From positions 1-64,000 of the forward strand of contig JAMXLF010000031.1 of the NCBI GenBank assembly GCA_024281055.1: a stretch of DNA of 64,000 bases, in the 5' to 3' direction. Made by a program: the position numbers and the translations under genes. Numbering within the stretch: position 1 is the first letter of the stretch; each line of letters begins with the position of its first letter. The notes beneath the pieces are model-generated. The model worked only from the letters and a program-made list of their open reading frames with translations. It ran no database searches and was not told the DNA's origin. Shown here piece after piece: positions 22,784 to 31,719 of the stretch. The DNA comes from Geobacteraceae bacterium (GTDB lineage: Bacteria; Desulfobacterota; Desulfuromonadia; Geobacterales; Geobacteraceae).

Positions 22784-23974
22784 CTACGATTCCCGCGTGC
22801 GTTTCACGTCCGTTGCGAGCGCGGCGAGCGCGCAGAGGGCGACGACGGCCGCAAAGATGACATTCGCCGTATCGGGTGCGGTGAACCGGGACAGGACGCC
22901 GATGCCGATTACGGGAAGGGAATTCCCCAGGTAGCAGGCGACCAGGTAGCTGGAAATCACCTCCGCGCGCTTTTCGGCGGGCGCGATCTGGTTGACGACC
23001 TGGAGGCTCCCCCGGTATCCCAGGGCTGCCGCTAGGCCGCTCACGGCGGTCCCGGCGATAAGGAGCGGGAGCGATCTCAGCTCCTGGGCCGCCATCAGCA
23101 GGGCGAGGCTCGGAACGATGAGCGCAAGGCCGCCCAGCATGGCAGTCCGGATCTTCAGGCGCTGCGTCGCGATGATGGCGACGGCTGCCACGAGAAAGAG
23201 CTCGAAGACGACATCGCCGCCAAGGGTCAGGTTCGTTTCGTGCAGGTCCTGGATCAGGAGGGAAGGAATGAGCGCCGCATAGAAGGCGCACATGGCGAAG
23301 GTGGCGAATGCGGTCACGGCGGGGGAGAAAAAACGGGGCCGTATCTCCAGCGGGACGCCGAGCCGGGGCCGGAGGGACACCTCGCTCAGGGTTCCGGCCG
23401 CCTCGACGGTTTCCCGGGTTCCCCGGATGAGGAGCGCCATGGCGCCCAGCAGCGCCAGGTAGAGGCAGAAGCCGAGTCGAAGCGGGGCCGGGGCGTACTG
23501 GGCCAGCACCCCCTCCATGAGCGGTCCGACGGCCAGCCCGACCATGTTCGCGCTAGAGGCCATGACGCTCGCGCCGGTCTTGTCTTTCCCCTCCGCAAGC
23601 TCGGCGAGCCAGGCCGTATTCGTCCCCGAGGCAAGCCCGATCGCCAGCCCGCTCACCACGCGGCCCGCGAACAGCCAGGCGGTCCCGGAGACGCACAGGA
23701 AGATGGCGGTGCTCACGCAGGCAAGGCCGATGGCCGCCAGGGCCACCCGGCGGCGGCCGAGCCGGTCCGAAAGCCGCCCCAGGAAGAAGAGCGCGGTAAG
23801 GTTCCCGACCACATAAACGGCATAGATAAGGGTAAGCGTCAGCTCGGAAAAGCCGAATTCGCGCTGGTAGAGCACGTAGAGCGGCGTGACCATGGTGCTC
23901 CCCACGAAGGTGACGGCCAGGTTGGCCGCGACGACGTGGCTGGCAACGGTGCCTGTGAAGCGGGGCTGGGACAT
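22784..23974 (-). CDS. MFS transporter
   Basis: 396 residues, twelve helices. FFLGRLSDRLGRRRVALAAI is MFS motif A and FAGRVVSGLAIGLASGTNTA motif C-like, pointing to the drug/proton antiporter branch. Inner membrane; substrate unknown. It runs in the same direction as the NHEJ operon, ending 99 bp upstream of the first ku, but no functional link is evident. Confidence 0.88.
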   Translation of the reverse strand: MSQPRFTGTVASHVVAANLAVTFVGSTMVTPLYVLYQREFGFSELTLTLIYAVYVVGNLTALFFLGRLSDRLGRRRVALAAIGLACVSTAIFLCVSGTAWLFAGRVVSGLAIGLASGTNTAWLAELAEGKDKTGASVMASSANMVGLAVGPLMEGVLAQYAPAPLRLGFCLYLALLGAMALLIRGTRETVEAAGTLSEVSLRPRLGVPLEIRPRFFSPAVTAFATFAMCAFYAALIPSLLIQDLHETNLTLGGDVVFELFLVAAVAIIATQRLKIRTAMLGGLALIVPSLALLMAAQELRSLPLLIAGTAVSGLAAALGYRGSLQVVNQIAPAEKRAEVISSYLVACYLGNSLPVIGIGVLSRFTAPDTANVIFAAVVALCALAALATDVKRTRES

Positions 23975-24161
23975 GGATTATATTGTAGCGGGTTTATCGG
24001 GGGGAACAACTGCGGGGGAGACAAAGTCGGCCGGCGTGATCATTCCCGCAGTGAATATCCACGTGACGTCATTCATGCTTGTGAAATGCCCGGGACATCG
24101 GATACACTGTGATATTCACCTTCCGGGGGAAATTAACCATCAACCAACAGGGGGAAGTGCG

Positions 24162-24272
24162 TTGGATAATAAACTGGCAATTTTACTCGTAATCGTCGCT
24201 GTTGTCCTGGTGTCGTTCATACCCGCGCTCGTGAGGCATTTTCGGGACATTATGAAAGATAAGAAGAAGTAA
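24162..24272 (+). CDS. 36-residue single-helix membrane protein
   Basis: TTG start with AGGGGGA 7 nt upstream. The product is one hydrophobic helix (LAILLVIVAVVLVSFIPALV) followed by a short basic tail (RHFRDIMKDKKK), a layout of small inner-membrane proteins. A longer in-frame reading back to 23886 would overlap the divergent MFS gene and has no ribosome site. Function unknown. The rest of 23975-24529 holds only the terminator below. Confidence 0.55.
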   Translation: MDNKLAILLVIVAVVLVSFIPALVRHFRDIMKDKKK

Positions 24273-24463
24273 CTACGTGGGCCCGGCACAGGAGTTACGC
24301 GCCCAGACACGAAGCATCAGTCGCACCCGGGGCACACGCCGCCAGGTCCTTGGAGCCCCGTCACGAGCAGCCGGCCCCCATGCGGTTCACCCGCCGACAG
24401 CGCCTCGCCCGCCACTCGGCGGCAAAAAACACGAATAAGGCACGCCCCGCTTCCGAACCACAT

Positions 24464-24492
24464 GAAAGGCCGCTCGATACGAGCGGCCTTTC
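24464..24492. terminator. Terminator hairpin
   Basis: GAAAGGCCGCTCG and its exact complement separated by ATA form a 13-bp stem 38 bp beyond the stop of the leftward beta-propeller gene and after the small rightward membrane gene; it can serve both. Confidence 0.65.
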
Positions 24493-24529
24493 CCTTGTCC
24501 ACACTCTGACAAACTTCGGCACCCGGGCT

Positions 24530-25669
24530 TCAATGCAGCCGGTTCAGGGTGTTGGTGCCGTCATCCACAAAGAAGATCCCTCCGTTCGGGACGAAGGTGA
24601 GACCGAACAGCGTGCCGGCCCCCGGCGGTGAGCCGGTGTTGTCGAGCAGCTTTGTGGCGAGCTGGTTTCCCTGGGGCGTGATCTCGGTGATGAAGCCGTC
24701 ATTGCCGTTGACGGTCAGGATGTTGCCGTTGTCGGCGACCACGAGCCCGAGGGGATCGTTCAGGCTCCCGCCGGAGGAGAGGGTCAGGCCTGTGCCTGCC
24801 GAGTCAGTACGGGCAAGGGCGTTGGGTATCACCTGGATGCGGTTGTTCAGGCTGTCGGCAACATAGAGTGCCCGAGGCCCCGCTTGTGCGGAGTCCGCTA
24901 TGGTGTTGCCCCCCGGGCTGAGGCCGACGCCGGTCGGCCCGATGACGAGCGCGGCCGGGTCGGTCCGCTCGGCGAAGCCCGAACCGATCACGGTCTTGGC
25001 CACGACCTTGGGCTCACCCCCCTGTGGGATGTCCAGGTCGATGCGGACCACGGTACCCTGGTTCACGGTCTGACCGTTGGCTGCAACGGTGCCGTTGAGG
25101 ACGTTGGTGACGAACAGTTTGGCCTGGTGGTCGGTGTCGGCGACGGTCATGTCCCACGGGCCGTTGATGGGGTCGCCGGAGATGGTTTTCACCGGGTTTC
25201 CGTTACTGTCGATAACGATCAGGCACCCGGCCTTGGCCGTGGCAGCCATGCCGTCAGCCGTGGGAAGGCTGCCGACCACGACCCACCCCGAGCGCAGAGT
25301 GACGAGCGCGGTCGTCAGGCCGACGCCGCCGGGACACGCACCGGGGAGAGTGTCGGGGTCGAGCTGGGCAAACAGGTCAACCGTTCCGTCCGGCGCAACT
25401 TGGACAATCGTCGAGCCGGTTCCCTGCAGGTTGTTGACGTTATTGAAATTGCTCACCAGGATGTGGCCCGCCTGCAGCTTGCCCACCGTGCGCAGTACCC
25501 TGGCAACGCCGTAGGGGTTGACGTCGCCGTTCGCGGGCACCGTCGAAGCCACCGTGGTTATGGTGTCGAGCCGGTTCAGGATGGCGCCGACCGCTGCCTG
25601 GGCAACCCCGCTCACCACCAGCAGCGTCAGAACAGTGAAAACGGGGATCGTGAATCTCTGTCTCTTCAT
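24530..25669 (-). CDS. Exported NHL/SMP30-like beta-propeller protein (riboswitch-controlled)
   Basis: 379 residues. N-terminal signal peptide (FTIPVFTVLTLLVVSGVAQA, cleavage after AQA). The mature part has repeated propeller blades ending in patterns such as RALYVADSLNNRIQVIPNA, DPLGLVVADNGNILTVNGND and FGLTFVPNGGIFFVDDGTNT, typical of NHL-like six-bladed propellers. Likely periplasmic or secreted; no catalytic residues identified. Start at 25669 has AGGAGGAATCC upstream. A second GEMM riboswitch and its terminator lie in the 5' leader, so a cyclic dinucleotide should control it. Confidence 0.75.
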   Translation of the reverse strand: MKRQRFTIPVFTVLTLLVVSGVAQAAVGAILNRLDTITTVASTVPANGDVNPYGVARVLRTVGKLQAGHILVSNFNNVNNLQGTGSTIVQVAPDGTVDLFAQLDPDTLPGACPGGVGLTTALVTLRSGWVVVGSLPTADGMAATAKAGCLIVIDSNGNPVKTISGDPINGPWDMTVADTDHQAKLFVTNVLNGTVAANGQTVNQGTVVRIDLDIPQGGEPKVVAKTVIGSGFAERTDPAALVIGPTGVGLSPGGNTIADSAQAGPRALYVADSLNNRIQVIPNALARTDSAGTGLTLSSGGSLNDPLGLVVADNGNILTVNGNDGFITEITPQGNQLATKLLDNTGSPPGAGTLFGLTFVPNGGIFFVDDGTNTLNRLH

Positions 25670-25810
25670 GGATTCCTCCTTTGTGTTTTGGCCTGGAACC
25701 GTTCCCGCCGGACGGATTCCGTCCCGGACGGGCTTTCGCGGACACCTGATCACCCCCTTTCTCTTGCAAATCAATCCGACCTCCTCCCGGTCATTCCCTC
25801 CAACCCCTGC

Positions 25811-25860
25811 ACAAACAAAATGGCCGAGCCACCCAAATGCGTCATTTGGCAGCTCGGCCA
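25811..25860 (-). terminator. Expression platform terminator of the second riboswitch
   Basis: On the minus strand GGCCGAGC(T)GCCAAATG pairs with CATTTGG(GT)GGCTCGGCC, followed by ATTTTGTTTG. The first arm is the 3' strand of the GEMM aptamer, so ligand binding should prevent termination. Confidence 0.75.
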
Positions 25861-25929
25861 TCTCCGTCCCGAAGATCCGTGGCTTTCCGTCCCTTTCTCG
25901 CGAAAGGTTTGGCTTTATCGAAACGTCAT
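25842..25929 (-). promoter_or_regulatory. GEMM-I riboswitch (cyclic dinucleotide)
   Basis: Minus strand shows CGATAAAGCCAAACC, a hairpin with GCGA tetraloop (CTTTC GCGA GAAAGG), GACGGAAAGCC, a second variable hairpin (GGATCTTCGGGACGG region) and GGCCGAGCTGCC. This fits the GEMM-I fold. I cannot tell c-di-GMP from cGAMP with certainty; the GCGA loop and GGAAAGCC resemble the first copy at 12810. Confidence 0.75.
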
Positions 25930-25957
25930 CCCATGGCGTGGACATCCAACCGCTTCA

Positions 25958-25985
25958 TGTATACCATGGAAAATTCCGCCGTCAA
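25958..25985 (-). promoter_or_regulatory. Promoter upstream of the second riboswitch
   Basis: Minus-strand TTGACG (25985-25980), 16-bp spacer, TATACA (25963-25958), about 30 bp before the riboswitch. Confidence 0.6.
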
Positions 25986-26207
25986 CCCGTACCTGTCGAC
26001 AGAGCAATGTTCCTCTCGTGACCACCGGAAAGTTGCTCCCTATGTGCTACCCCCTGCCGGAGGTGGTGCAAAACCGCCGTGGTCCCACATGCGGTTGCGG
26101 GGCCCTGGCACGGGTCGCCCGACGATCCCGAGGCGCTCGAGGGTGGCGCGCCACTCGTATGCATAGGGGCAAGTTTGGCCGGCCTTCATCCGGGTGCTTT
26201 TCCCTGG

Positions 26208-26236
26208 TTGACATCCGCCGCGGCGATGATTAGTTT
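26208..26236 (+). promoter_or_regulatory. Candidate lon promoter
   Basis: TTGACA (26208-26213), 17-bp spacer, TAGTTT (26231-26236), 31 bp before the lon start. No CIRCE-like repeat was seen. The stretch 25986-26207 has no convincing gene; on the minus strand it reads as a possible protein remnant (EWRATLERLGIVGRP) that I could not identify. Confidence 0.5.
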
Positions 26237-26266
26237 CTCCGGAAGAGACTATACAGGAGCCTGCCC

Positions 26267-28678
26267 ATGAGCGAACAGCACGATGACATAATCGAAGCCG
26301 AATTCAACGGCAAGCCGGTGGAGGAGGAGGCGGGGGGACTGATCCTCGCCACCGAGGTCCTGCCGGCCGGTCTGCCGATCGTCCCCCTGCGCCCCCGCCC
26401 GGCCTTTCCCAACATGCTCATCCCTCTGGCGGTGAACGAACCCGGCCAGGTCCAGGCAGTGAAACGGGCCGCAGAGAGCCCCTCCCGGGCCCTCGGTCTC
26501 GTCCTGGTGAAGGAGCCCGACGCCCCCGACGGCCCGGGCAACCTCCACGGGGTCGGAGTGGTTGGGAAGATCGTCAAGGTCCTCCACACCGACGAGGAGA
26601 GCACCCACGTCCTCATCAACACCCTGGAGCGCTTCACCGTCGAGGAGGTGAGCGAGGCCGGCGGCGGGCTCTTCGCCCGGGTGCGCTACCAGTACAGCAC
26701 CGAACTCTCCGTCAACCCGGAGCTCAAGGCCTACTCCATGGCGGTGCTCGCCACCCTCAAGGAGCTCATCCAGATCAATCCCCTCTACTCCGAGGAGCTG
26801 AAGCTCTTCCTCAGCCGCTCCAGCCTCGACGACCCGGGTCGGCTCGCCGACTTCGCCGCCCACCTCACCTCCGCCGACGGCCAGGAGCTGCAGCAGGTGC
26901 TGGAGAGCTTCGACGTGCGCCGGCGGATCGACATGGTCCTTGTCCTCCTCAAGAAGGAGCTGGAGGTATCGCGGCTCCAGACGAAGATCACGAAGCAGAT
27001 CGAGGAAAAGATCAGCGCACAGCAGCGGGAGTTCTTCCTCCGGGAGCAGCTGAAGGCGATCAAGAAGGAGCTGGGGCTGGAGAAGGAGGGGAAAGCGGCG
27101 GAGATCGAGAAGTTCGAGGAGCGCCTCAAGGGGCTGAAGCTGAACGACGAGGCCGAGCGGGCCGTCACCGAGGAGATCGAGAAGCTCCGGCTCCTGGAGC
27201 CAGCCTCCCCCGAGTACCACGTCTCCCGCAGCTACCTCGACTGGCTCACCGTCCTGCCGTGGGGGAAGTTCAGCCGGGACTCCTACAACCTGGAGAAGGC
27301 CCGGCGCATCCTCGACCGCGACCACTTCGGCCTTGACGACGTGAAGGAACGGATCCTCGAGTTCATCGCCGTAGGGAAGATGAAGGGGGACATCTCCGGT
27401 TCGATCCTCTGCCTCGTCGGCCCCCCCGGCGTGGGAAAGACCTCCGTGGGGAAAAGCATCGCCGACGCCCTGGGGCGCACCTTCTACCGTTTCTCCCTGG
27501 GAGGGATGCGGGACGAGGCGGAGATCAAGGGGCACCGGCGCACCTACATCGGCGCCATGCCCGGGAAGTTCCTCCAGGCCATGAAGAGCGCCGGCACGGC
27601 CAACCCGGTGCTGATGCTGGACGAGATCGACAAGGTGGGTGCCTCCTTCCAGGGGGACCCGGCCTCGGCGCTGCTCGAGGTCCTCGACCCGGAGCAGAAC
27701 GCCGCCTTCCGGGACCACTACCTGGACGTCCCCTTCGACCTCTCCAACGTCCTCTTCGTCGCCACGGCGAACCAGCTCGACACTATCCCGGCGCCGCTTC
27801 TGGACCGGATGGAGGTGATCCGCCTCTCCGGCTACATCCTGGAGGAGAAGCTGGAGATCGCCCGGCGCTACCTCATCCCCAAGGCCCTGAAAAACCACGG
27901 CCTGAAGCCCCGGCAGGTCACCATCCGCAAGGAGGCCCTGGCGGCCCTCATCGACGGCTGGGCCCGGGAGGCGGGGGTGCGGACCCTGGAGAACCGCATC
28001 AGGAAACTCATGCGGAAGGCCGCGCGGGAATTCGCCTCGGGGCGCACGGAGCCTTTGGCCGTCGGCCGGAAGGACCTCCCCGGGCTCCTCGGCCAGCCCC
28101 CCTTCGCCACGGAGGAGCTCTTCGAGGCTGCGCCCGGCGTGGTCACCGGGCTTGCCTGGACGAGCCTCGGCGGCGCCACCCTCCCCATCGAGGCGACCGC
28201 CGTGCCGAGCAGGAACAAGGGGTTCCGGCAGACCGGGCAGCTGGGGAATGTGATGGTGGAGAGCTCGGAGATCGCCTACTCGTACGTCATGGCCCACCTG
28301 AAGGAGTACGGCGCGCCCGAGGACTTCTTCGACACCCGCTTCGTCCACCTCCACGTCCCTGCTGGCGCGACCCCCAAGGACGGCCCCTCGGCGGGGGTCA
28401 CCATGGCCACGGCGCTCATCTCCATGATGCGGGGTAAGCCCGTGCGGGCGAAGCTCGGCATGACCGGCGAGCTCACCCTCACCGGCCGGGTCCTCCCCAT
28501 CGGCGGGGTGAAGGAGAAGACCATCGCCGCCCGCCGCGCCGGGCTCAAGGTCCTTGTCTTCCCCGAGGGAAACCGCACGGACTTCGCCGACCTCCCCGAC
28601 TACCTGAAGGAAGGGCTTGAGGTGCATTTCGCCCGGGAGTACAAGGACGTGTACAAGGTGGCGTTCGGGAAGAAGTAA
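26267..28678 (+). CDS. lon: ATP-dependent protease Lon
   Basis: 803 residues, normal for Lon. N-terminal LON substrate-binding domain (PIVPLRPRPAFPNMLIPLAV), coiled-coil linker (FFLREQLKAIKKELG), AAA+ module with Walker A GPPGVGKTSVGKS (about residue 385) and Walker B LMLDEIDK, and a C-terminal serine protease with catalytic Ser in PKDGPSAGVTMA (about 707) and Lys in GGVKEKTIAARR (about 750). Degrades misfolded and regulatory proteins in the cytoplasm. Has its own promoter and a strong terminator-like palindrome after it. ATG at 26267 has AGGAGCC upstream. Confidence 0.97.
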   Translation: MSEQHDDIIEAEFNGKPVEEEAGGLILATEVLPAGLPIVPLRPRPAFPNMLIPLAVNEPGQVQAVKRAAESPSRALGLVLVKEPDAPDGPGNLHGVGVVGKIVKVLHTDEESTHVLINTLERFTVEEVSEAGGGLFARVRYQYSTELSVNPELKAYSMAVLATLKELIQINPLYSEELKLFLSRSSLDDPGRLADFAAHLTSADGQELQQVLESFDVRRRIDMVLVLLKKELEVSRLQTKITKQIEEKISAQQREFFLREQLKAIKKELGLEKEGKAAEIEKFEERLKGLKLNDEAERAVTEEIEKLRLLEPASPEYHVSRSYLDWLTVLPWGKFSRDSYNLEKARRILDRDHFGLDDVKERILEFIAVGKMKGDISGSILCLVGPPGVGKTSVGKSIADALGRTFYRFSLGGMRDEAEIKGHRRTYIGAMPGKFLQAMKSAGTANPVLMLDEIDKVGASFQGDPASALLEVLDPEQNAAFRDHYLDVPFDLSNVLFVATANQLDTIPAPLLDRMEVIRLSGYILEEKLEIARRYLIPKALKNHGLKPRQVTIRKEALAALIDGWAREAGVRTLENRIRKLMRKAAREFASGRTEPLAVGRKDLPGLLGQPPFATEELFEAAPGVVTGLAWTSLGGATLPIEATAVPSRNKGFRQTGQLGNVMVESSEIAYSYVMAHLKEYGAPEDFFDTRFVHLHVPAGATPKDGPSAGVTMATALISMMRGKPVRAKLGMTGELTLTGRVLPIGGVKEKTIAARRAGLKVLVFPEGNRTDFADLPDYLKEGLEVHFAREYKDVYKVAFGKK

Positions 28679-28713
28679 CGCGTTCCTGGCGCGGCTGAAC
28701 TTATTTCCGGGGC

Positions 28714-28745
28714 AGACCTCCGAGGTTTTAAAACCTCGGAGGTCT
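28714..28745. terminator. 32-bp perfect palindrome after lon
   Basis: AGACCTCCGAGGTTTT followed directly by its reverse complement, 35 bp after the lon stop and 30 bp before the convergent VOC gene's stop. Likely a bidirectional terminator; it could also be a repeat element. Confidence 0.6.
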
Positions 28746-28775
28746 TCAGGGCCTCAACTTGGAAGCAAACCGGAA

Positions 28776-29249
28776 CTATTTCTGCGCCATCCGGGCGAAA
28801 AAGGCCCGGGCACCCTCCTCCATCTGCTGCGGCGTCAGGTCCCTGATGTGGGTAGCAAGCATCCAGCTGTACCCGAAGGGGTCCTGCACGGTGCCGGCAC
28901 GGTCCCCCCAGAACATGTCCTCGACCGGCATCCGGCTCTCGGCACCCGCCTCTAAGGCCTTCGCGAAGGCCGCGTCCACGTTCTCCACATACAGGTAGAA
29001 GCTCACGGGAGAACTCCCCGCGGTTTCCGCGCTTTTGCAGGGATTCTGGGGATTCTCCTCACCCATCATGATGATCGAGTCCCCGATCCGCAACTCGGCG
29101 TGCATCACCCCCGTGCCGTCCGGCCCCGGCATGGTGAACAGCTCCTGGGCGCCGAAGGCCCGCTGGTAAAAGGCCATGGCCTTGCGGGCATCCTTGAACA
29201 TGAACATCGGTGTGACGGCGTGAAATCCTTCCGGGATCGCCTTTGTCAT
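28776..29249 (-). CDS. VOC-family (glyoxalase/PhnB-like) protein
   Basis: 157 residues with the two beta-alpha-beta-beta-beta halves of the VOC fold: AVTPMFMFKDARKAMAFYQRAFGAQEL, then HAELRIGDSIIMMGEE, then YLYVENVDAAFAKALEAGAE and FWGDRAGTVQDPFGYSWMLA. It matches the PhnB/DUF1428-like subgroup, often of unknown substrate. Start at 29249 has AGGAGG 6 nt upstream; a longer reading to 29405 lacks one. Confidence 0.85.
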   Translation of the reverse strand: MTKAIPEGFHAVTPMFMFKDARKAMAFYQRAFGAQELFTMPGPDGTGVMHAELRIGDSIIMMGEENPQNPCKSAETAGSSPVSFYLYVENVDAAFAKALEAGAESRMPVEDMFWGDRAGTVQDPFGYSWMLATHIRDLTPQQMEEGARAFFARMAQK

Positions 29250-29355
29250 GGTTTTCCTCCTGGTCTTTGGTCCCCCCTTTCTTCGAGGGAACCCGCTCTT
29301 TTTCTCAAATTGTAGTATTCCGGCAGCGGAACGCAACCTCCTTCGCCCTTCAAAC

Positions 29356-29384
29356 TTGACATTATTACAAAAATTTAATAATAT
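29356..29384 (+). promoter_or_regulatory. Strong consensus-like promoter for the Cache-HAMP-PAS kinase
   Basis: TTGACA (29356-29361), 17-bp spacer, TAATAT (29379-29384) in a locally AT-rich stretch. Predicted start near 29391 gives a leader of about 115 nt. Confidence 0.75.
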
Positions 29385-29390
29385 GAAACG

Positions 29391-29504
29391 GTTTTCGGAC
29401 TGCAACGGTTCTTGTGCGGATCAAATGGCAAGGCGACAGCTTTAGCGAAAGATGGAGGCTACCGTCGTAGCGAGGTACATGAAGCCGTGGCCGGTTTTTT
29501 CCAG
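29391..29504 (+). other. Long 5' leader, possibly structured RNA
   Basis: Between the promoter and the kinase start. It contains GCTAC-CGTC-GTAGC (a 5-bp hairpin near 29458-29471), repeated GGCTACC/GGTAC complementarities and a terminal GCCGTGGC hairpin followed by CGG and T6 (29490-29499), which looks like a terminator. No known riboswitch family was recognised. Confidence 0.35.
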
Positions 29505-31622
29505 ATGTCCATACGAAAACAGTTCCTGCTCGCCGCCCTGATCGTGGCCCTTCCCATGTTGATAGTCATCGTCTATGCAGGTCTCGATAAGCGCGACGAG
29601 GATATCGACGAAGCTCGCGAAGACATCCGGCAGTTGGCAGATTCGATCACGTCCGATCAGAAGAACCTGGTCGCCGGAGCACAGCAGCTGGTGGGGGCGC
29701 TGGCGCAATTGCCCCAGGTCAGAAGCCACGATGCTGCCAAAGCTCGCCGGCTCCTGGGGGACGTTCTCAGGATGAACCCCCAGTACCAGGATATCATCAT
29801 AGCCGACCGCGCCGGAAAAGTCTGGGCAACGGCCCTTCCCGTGAAAACGTCCTTTTCCGTGGACGACCGGCGGTACTTCAGGAACGCCCTCGCCACCGGC
29901 CGATTCTCGTCGGGCGAATACAGCATCGGCAGGACGACCGGCACGCGGACGGTCAGCTTCGGCTACCCCTTCATGGACGAGCGGGGCAAGATCGCCGGCG
30001 TCATCGGCGTCAAGCTCGACCTTGAATACCTCAGAACTATCCTGCTCCAGTCAAAGCTGCCGCCCGGCTCCAATTACCTGATCATCGACCACAAGGGAAA
30101 GATCATCGGGAGGGGGATTAATCCTTCGGAGCTGATCGGAAAATCGATCCGGCCGGAACTCCTGCAGCAGATGCAGAAGGGGCCCGACGGGGATTTCTAC
30201 ACGGGCAGAGCCGTGGATGGCATCGAGCGCCTCTCGTACTACCGCAAACTGCGCCTTGCCGGCGAGGAGGTGCCCTACCTGTATATCCGCGCCGGCATAC
30301 CGGTCAGGGAAATCACGGCGCACGCCAACAGGAATCTTTTCCTCAACCTGGCTTTTCTGACGCCGTTCATGATTGCCGCTTTTTTTCTCGCCTGGGTCGT
30401 CGGCATCCGCTCCATCGTGGAGCGGGTAAAAACACTGGAGGAGGCGTCCCAACGGCTGGCCGGGGGCAACCTCGACGTCAGGGTTTCGGAACGTGTCAGG
30501 GGAGGTGAGTTGGGGACCCTGGGCCGGACATTCGACACCATGGCCCGCCAGCTTGCGGAAAACGAGCGCGAGCTGCGCGAAAGTAAGGAATTCCTGAGCA
30601 CCATCATCGAGACCGAGCCCGAATGCGTTCACCTTCTCGATGCAGACGGCTCCATTCTCATGATGAACCGCGCAGGGCTCGAGATGATGCAGGTGGAATC
30701 GTTCGACCAGGTCAAGGGTACATCGGTCTACCCCCTCATCGACCCGGACTATCTCGAAGCTTTCGCGTCCATGGTCAAGGAAGTCTTCGACGGCAAACCC
30801 AGCCACCTTGTGTTCAGATGTGGAAACAGAGTACAGCCGCTCTGGTTCGAGACCCACGCCGTCCCCCTCAGGAACGACGGCGGAGAAGTCGTCTCTCTCC
30901 TCGGGATAACGCACAATATCACCGAGCGCAAGGAAATGGAGCGCATGAAGGACGAGATCATCTCCGCCGTCAGCCACGAGATGCGCACACCCTTGACGGC
31001 CATCGTCGGGTATATCCAGCTCATGGTGGAAAACCAGCTGGACGAGGCGCAGACGAAACAATACCTCGGCACCGTGCACAGGGAGACGGAGCGCCTGAAG
31101 GAGTTGATCAACAATTTTCTCGACTTCCAGCGGCTGCGAGCCAGGAAAGGCTTTTACGACTTCAAGCCCCTGGCGGCCCGCCCGCTGCTGGAAGAGACCG
31201 GCAACCTCTTCGCCACTGCGTCGGACAAGCACCGCATCACCATCGACGCCGACAGGGAGCTGCCGATGTTCCTTGGTGACGGGGAAGGTCTCCACCGGGC
31301 GCTCAGCAACCTCCTCTCCAACGCCATCAAGTATTCGCCCAACGGCGGCACCATCGTTCTCGGGGCAGACCATGACGAAACGTCCGTGACGGTATGGGTC
31401 AAGGACGAAGGTATCGGAATCCCCGAGGAAGAGCTGACCAAGGTTTTCGACCGGTTTTACCGGGTGGACAACTCGGCCCGCCGCTCCATTGGCGGGACAG
31501 GCCTCGGTCTTGCGCTGGTACGGGAAATCGTCCGGGCTCACGGAGGGCAGGTCTGGGCTGACAGCTCGTTGGGGCAGGGAAGCACCTTTTACGTCTCTTT
31601 ACCGGTCGTGACAAGCAACTGA
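29505..31622 (+). CDS. Membrane sensor histidine kinase: dCache-HAMP-PAS-HisKA-HATPase
   Basis: 705 residues. Helix 1 (FLLAALIVALPMLIVIVYAGL), an extracytoplasmic double-Cache-like sensor (about 35-275, with DRRYFRNALATGRF and GVIGVKLDLEYL), helix 2 (LAFLTPFMIAAFFLAWVVGI), HAMP, PAS (about 370-480), HisKA with VSHEMRTPLTAIVGYIQL, and HATPase (NLLSNAIKYSPNGG, KDEGIGIP, GGTGLGLALV). Senses a small molecule in the periplasm, probably an organic acid or similar, by family analogy. Start at 29505 is chosen because the helix begins soon after; the ribosome site is poor, and a longer reading to 29412 would run through the leader RNA. Confidence 0.88.
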   Translation: MSIRKQFLLAALIVALPMLIVIVYAGLDKRDEDIDEAREDIRQLADSITSDQKNLVAGAQQLVGALAQLPQVRSHDAAKARRLLGDVLRMNPQYQDIIIADRAGKVWATALPVKTSFSVDDRRYFRNALATGRFSSGEYSIGRTTGTRTVSFGYPFMDERGKIAGVIGVKLDLEYLRTILLQSKLPPGSNYLIIDHKGKIIGRGINPSELIGKSIRPELLQQMQKGPDGDFYTGRAVDGIERLSYYRKLRLAGEEVPYLYIRAGIPVREITAHANRNLFLNLAFLTPFMIAAFFLAWVVGIRSIVERVKTLEEASQRLAGGNLDVRVSERVRGGELGTLGRTFDTMARQLAENERELRESKEFLSTIIETEPECVHLLDADGSILMMNRAGLEMMQVESFDQVKGTSVYPLIDPDYLEAFASMVKEVFDGKPSHLVFRCGNRVQPLWFETHAVPLRNDGGEVVSLLGITHNITERKEMERMKDEIISAVSHEMRTPLTAIVGYIQLMVENQLDEAQTKQYLGTVHRETERLKELINNFLDFQRLRARKGFYDFKPLAARPLLEETGNLFATASDKHRITIDADRELPMFLGDGEGLHRALSNLLSNAIKYSPNGGTIVLGADHDETSVTVWVKDEGIGIPEEELTKVFDRFYRVDNSARRSIGGTGLGLALVREIVRAHGGQVWADSSLGQGSTFYVSLPVVTSN

Positions 31623-31655
31623 TACGTCCGTTGTGTGGTCTGATGCGAGAAAAGG

Positions 31656-31681
31656 AAAGCCCGTTTTTGTGCGGGTTTTTT
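31656..31681 (+). terminator. Rho-independent terminator after the kinase
   Basis: AAAGCCCG and CGGGTTTTTT surround a short loop, ending in a T run, 34 bp after the stop. Confidence 0.65.
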
Positions 31682-31719
31682 AGTTCGTGTCTTTCGTGCG
31701 GTTCGAGGATACGTTTTTT

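Noticed and set aside
25986-26207. Possible protein remnant on the minus strand before lon (EWRATLERLGIVGRP)
   Set aside because: No start, no recognised family and too short; may be chance in GC-rich DNA.
26249-28627. Long antisense open frame of 792 codons opposite lon
   Set aside because: A shadow of GC-rich codon use in lon; no ribosome site or family match, and lon itself is unmistakable.
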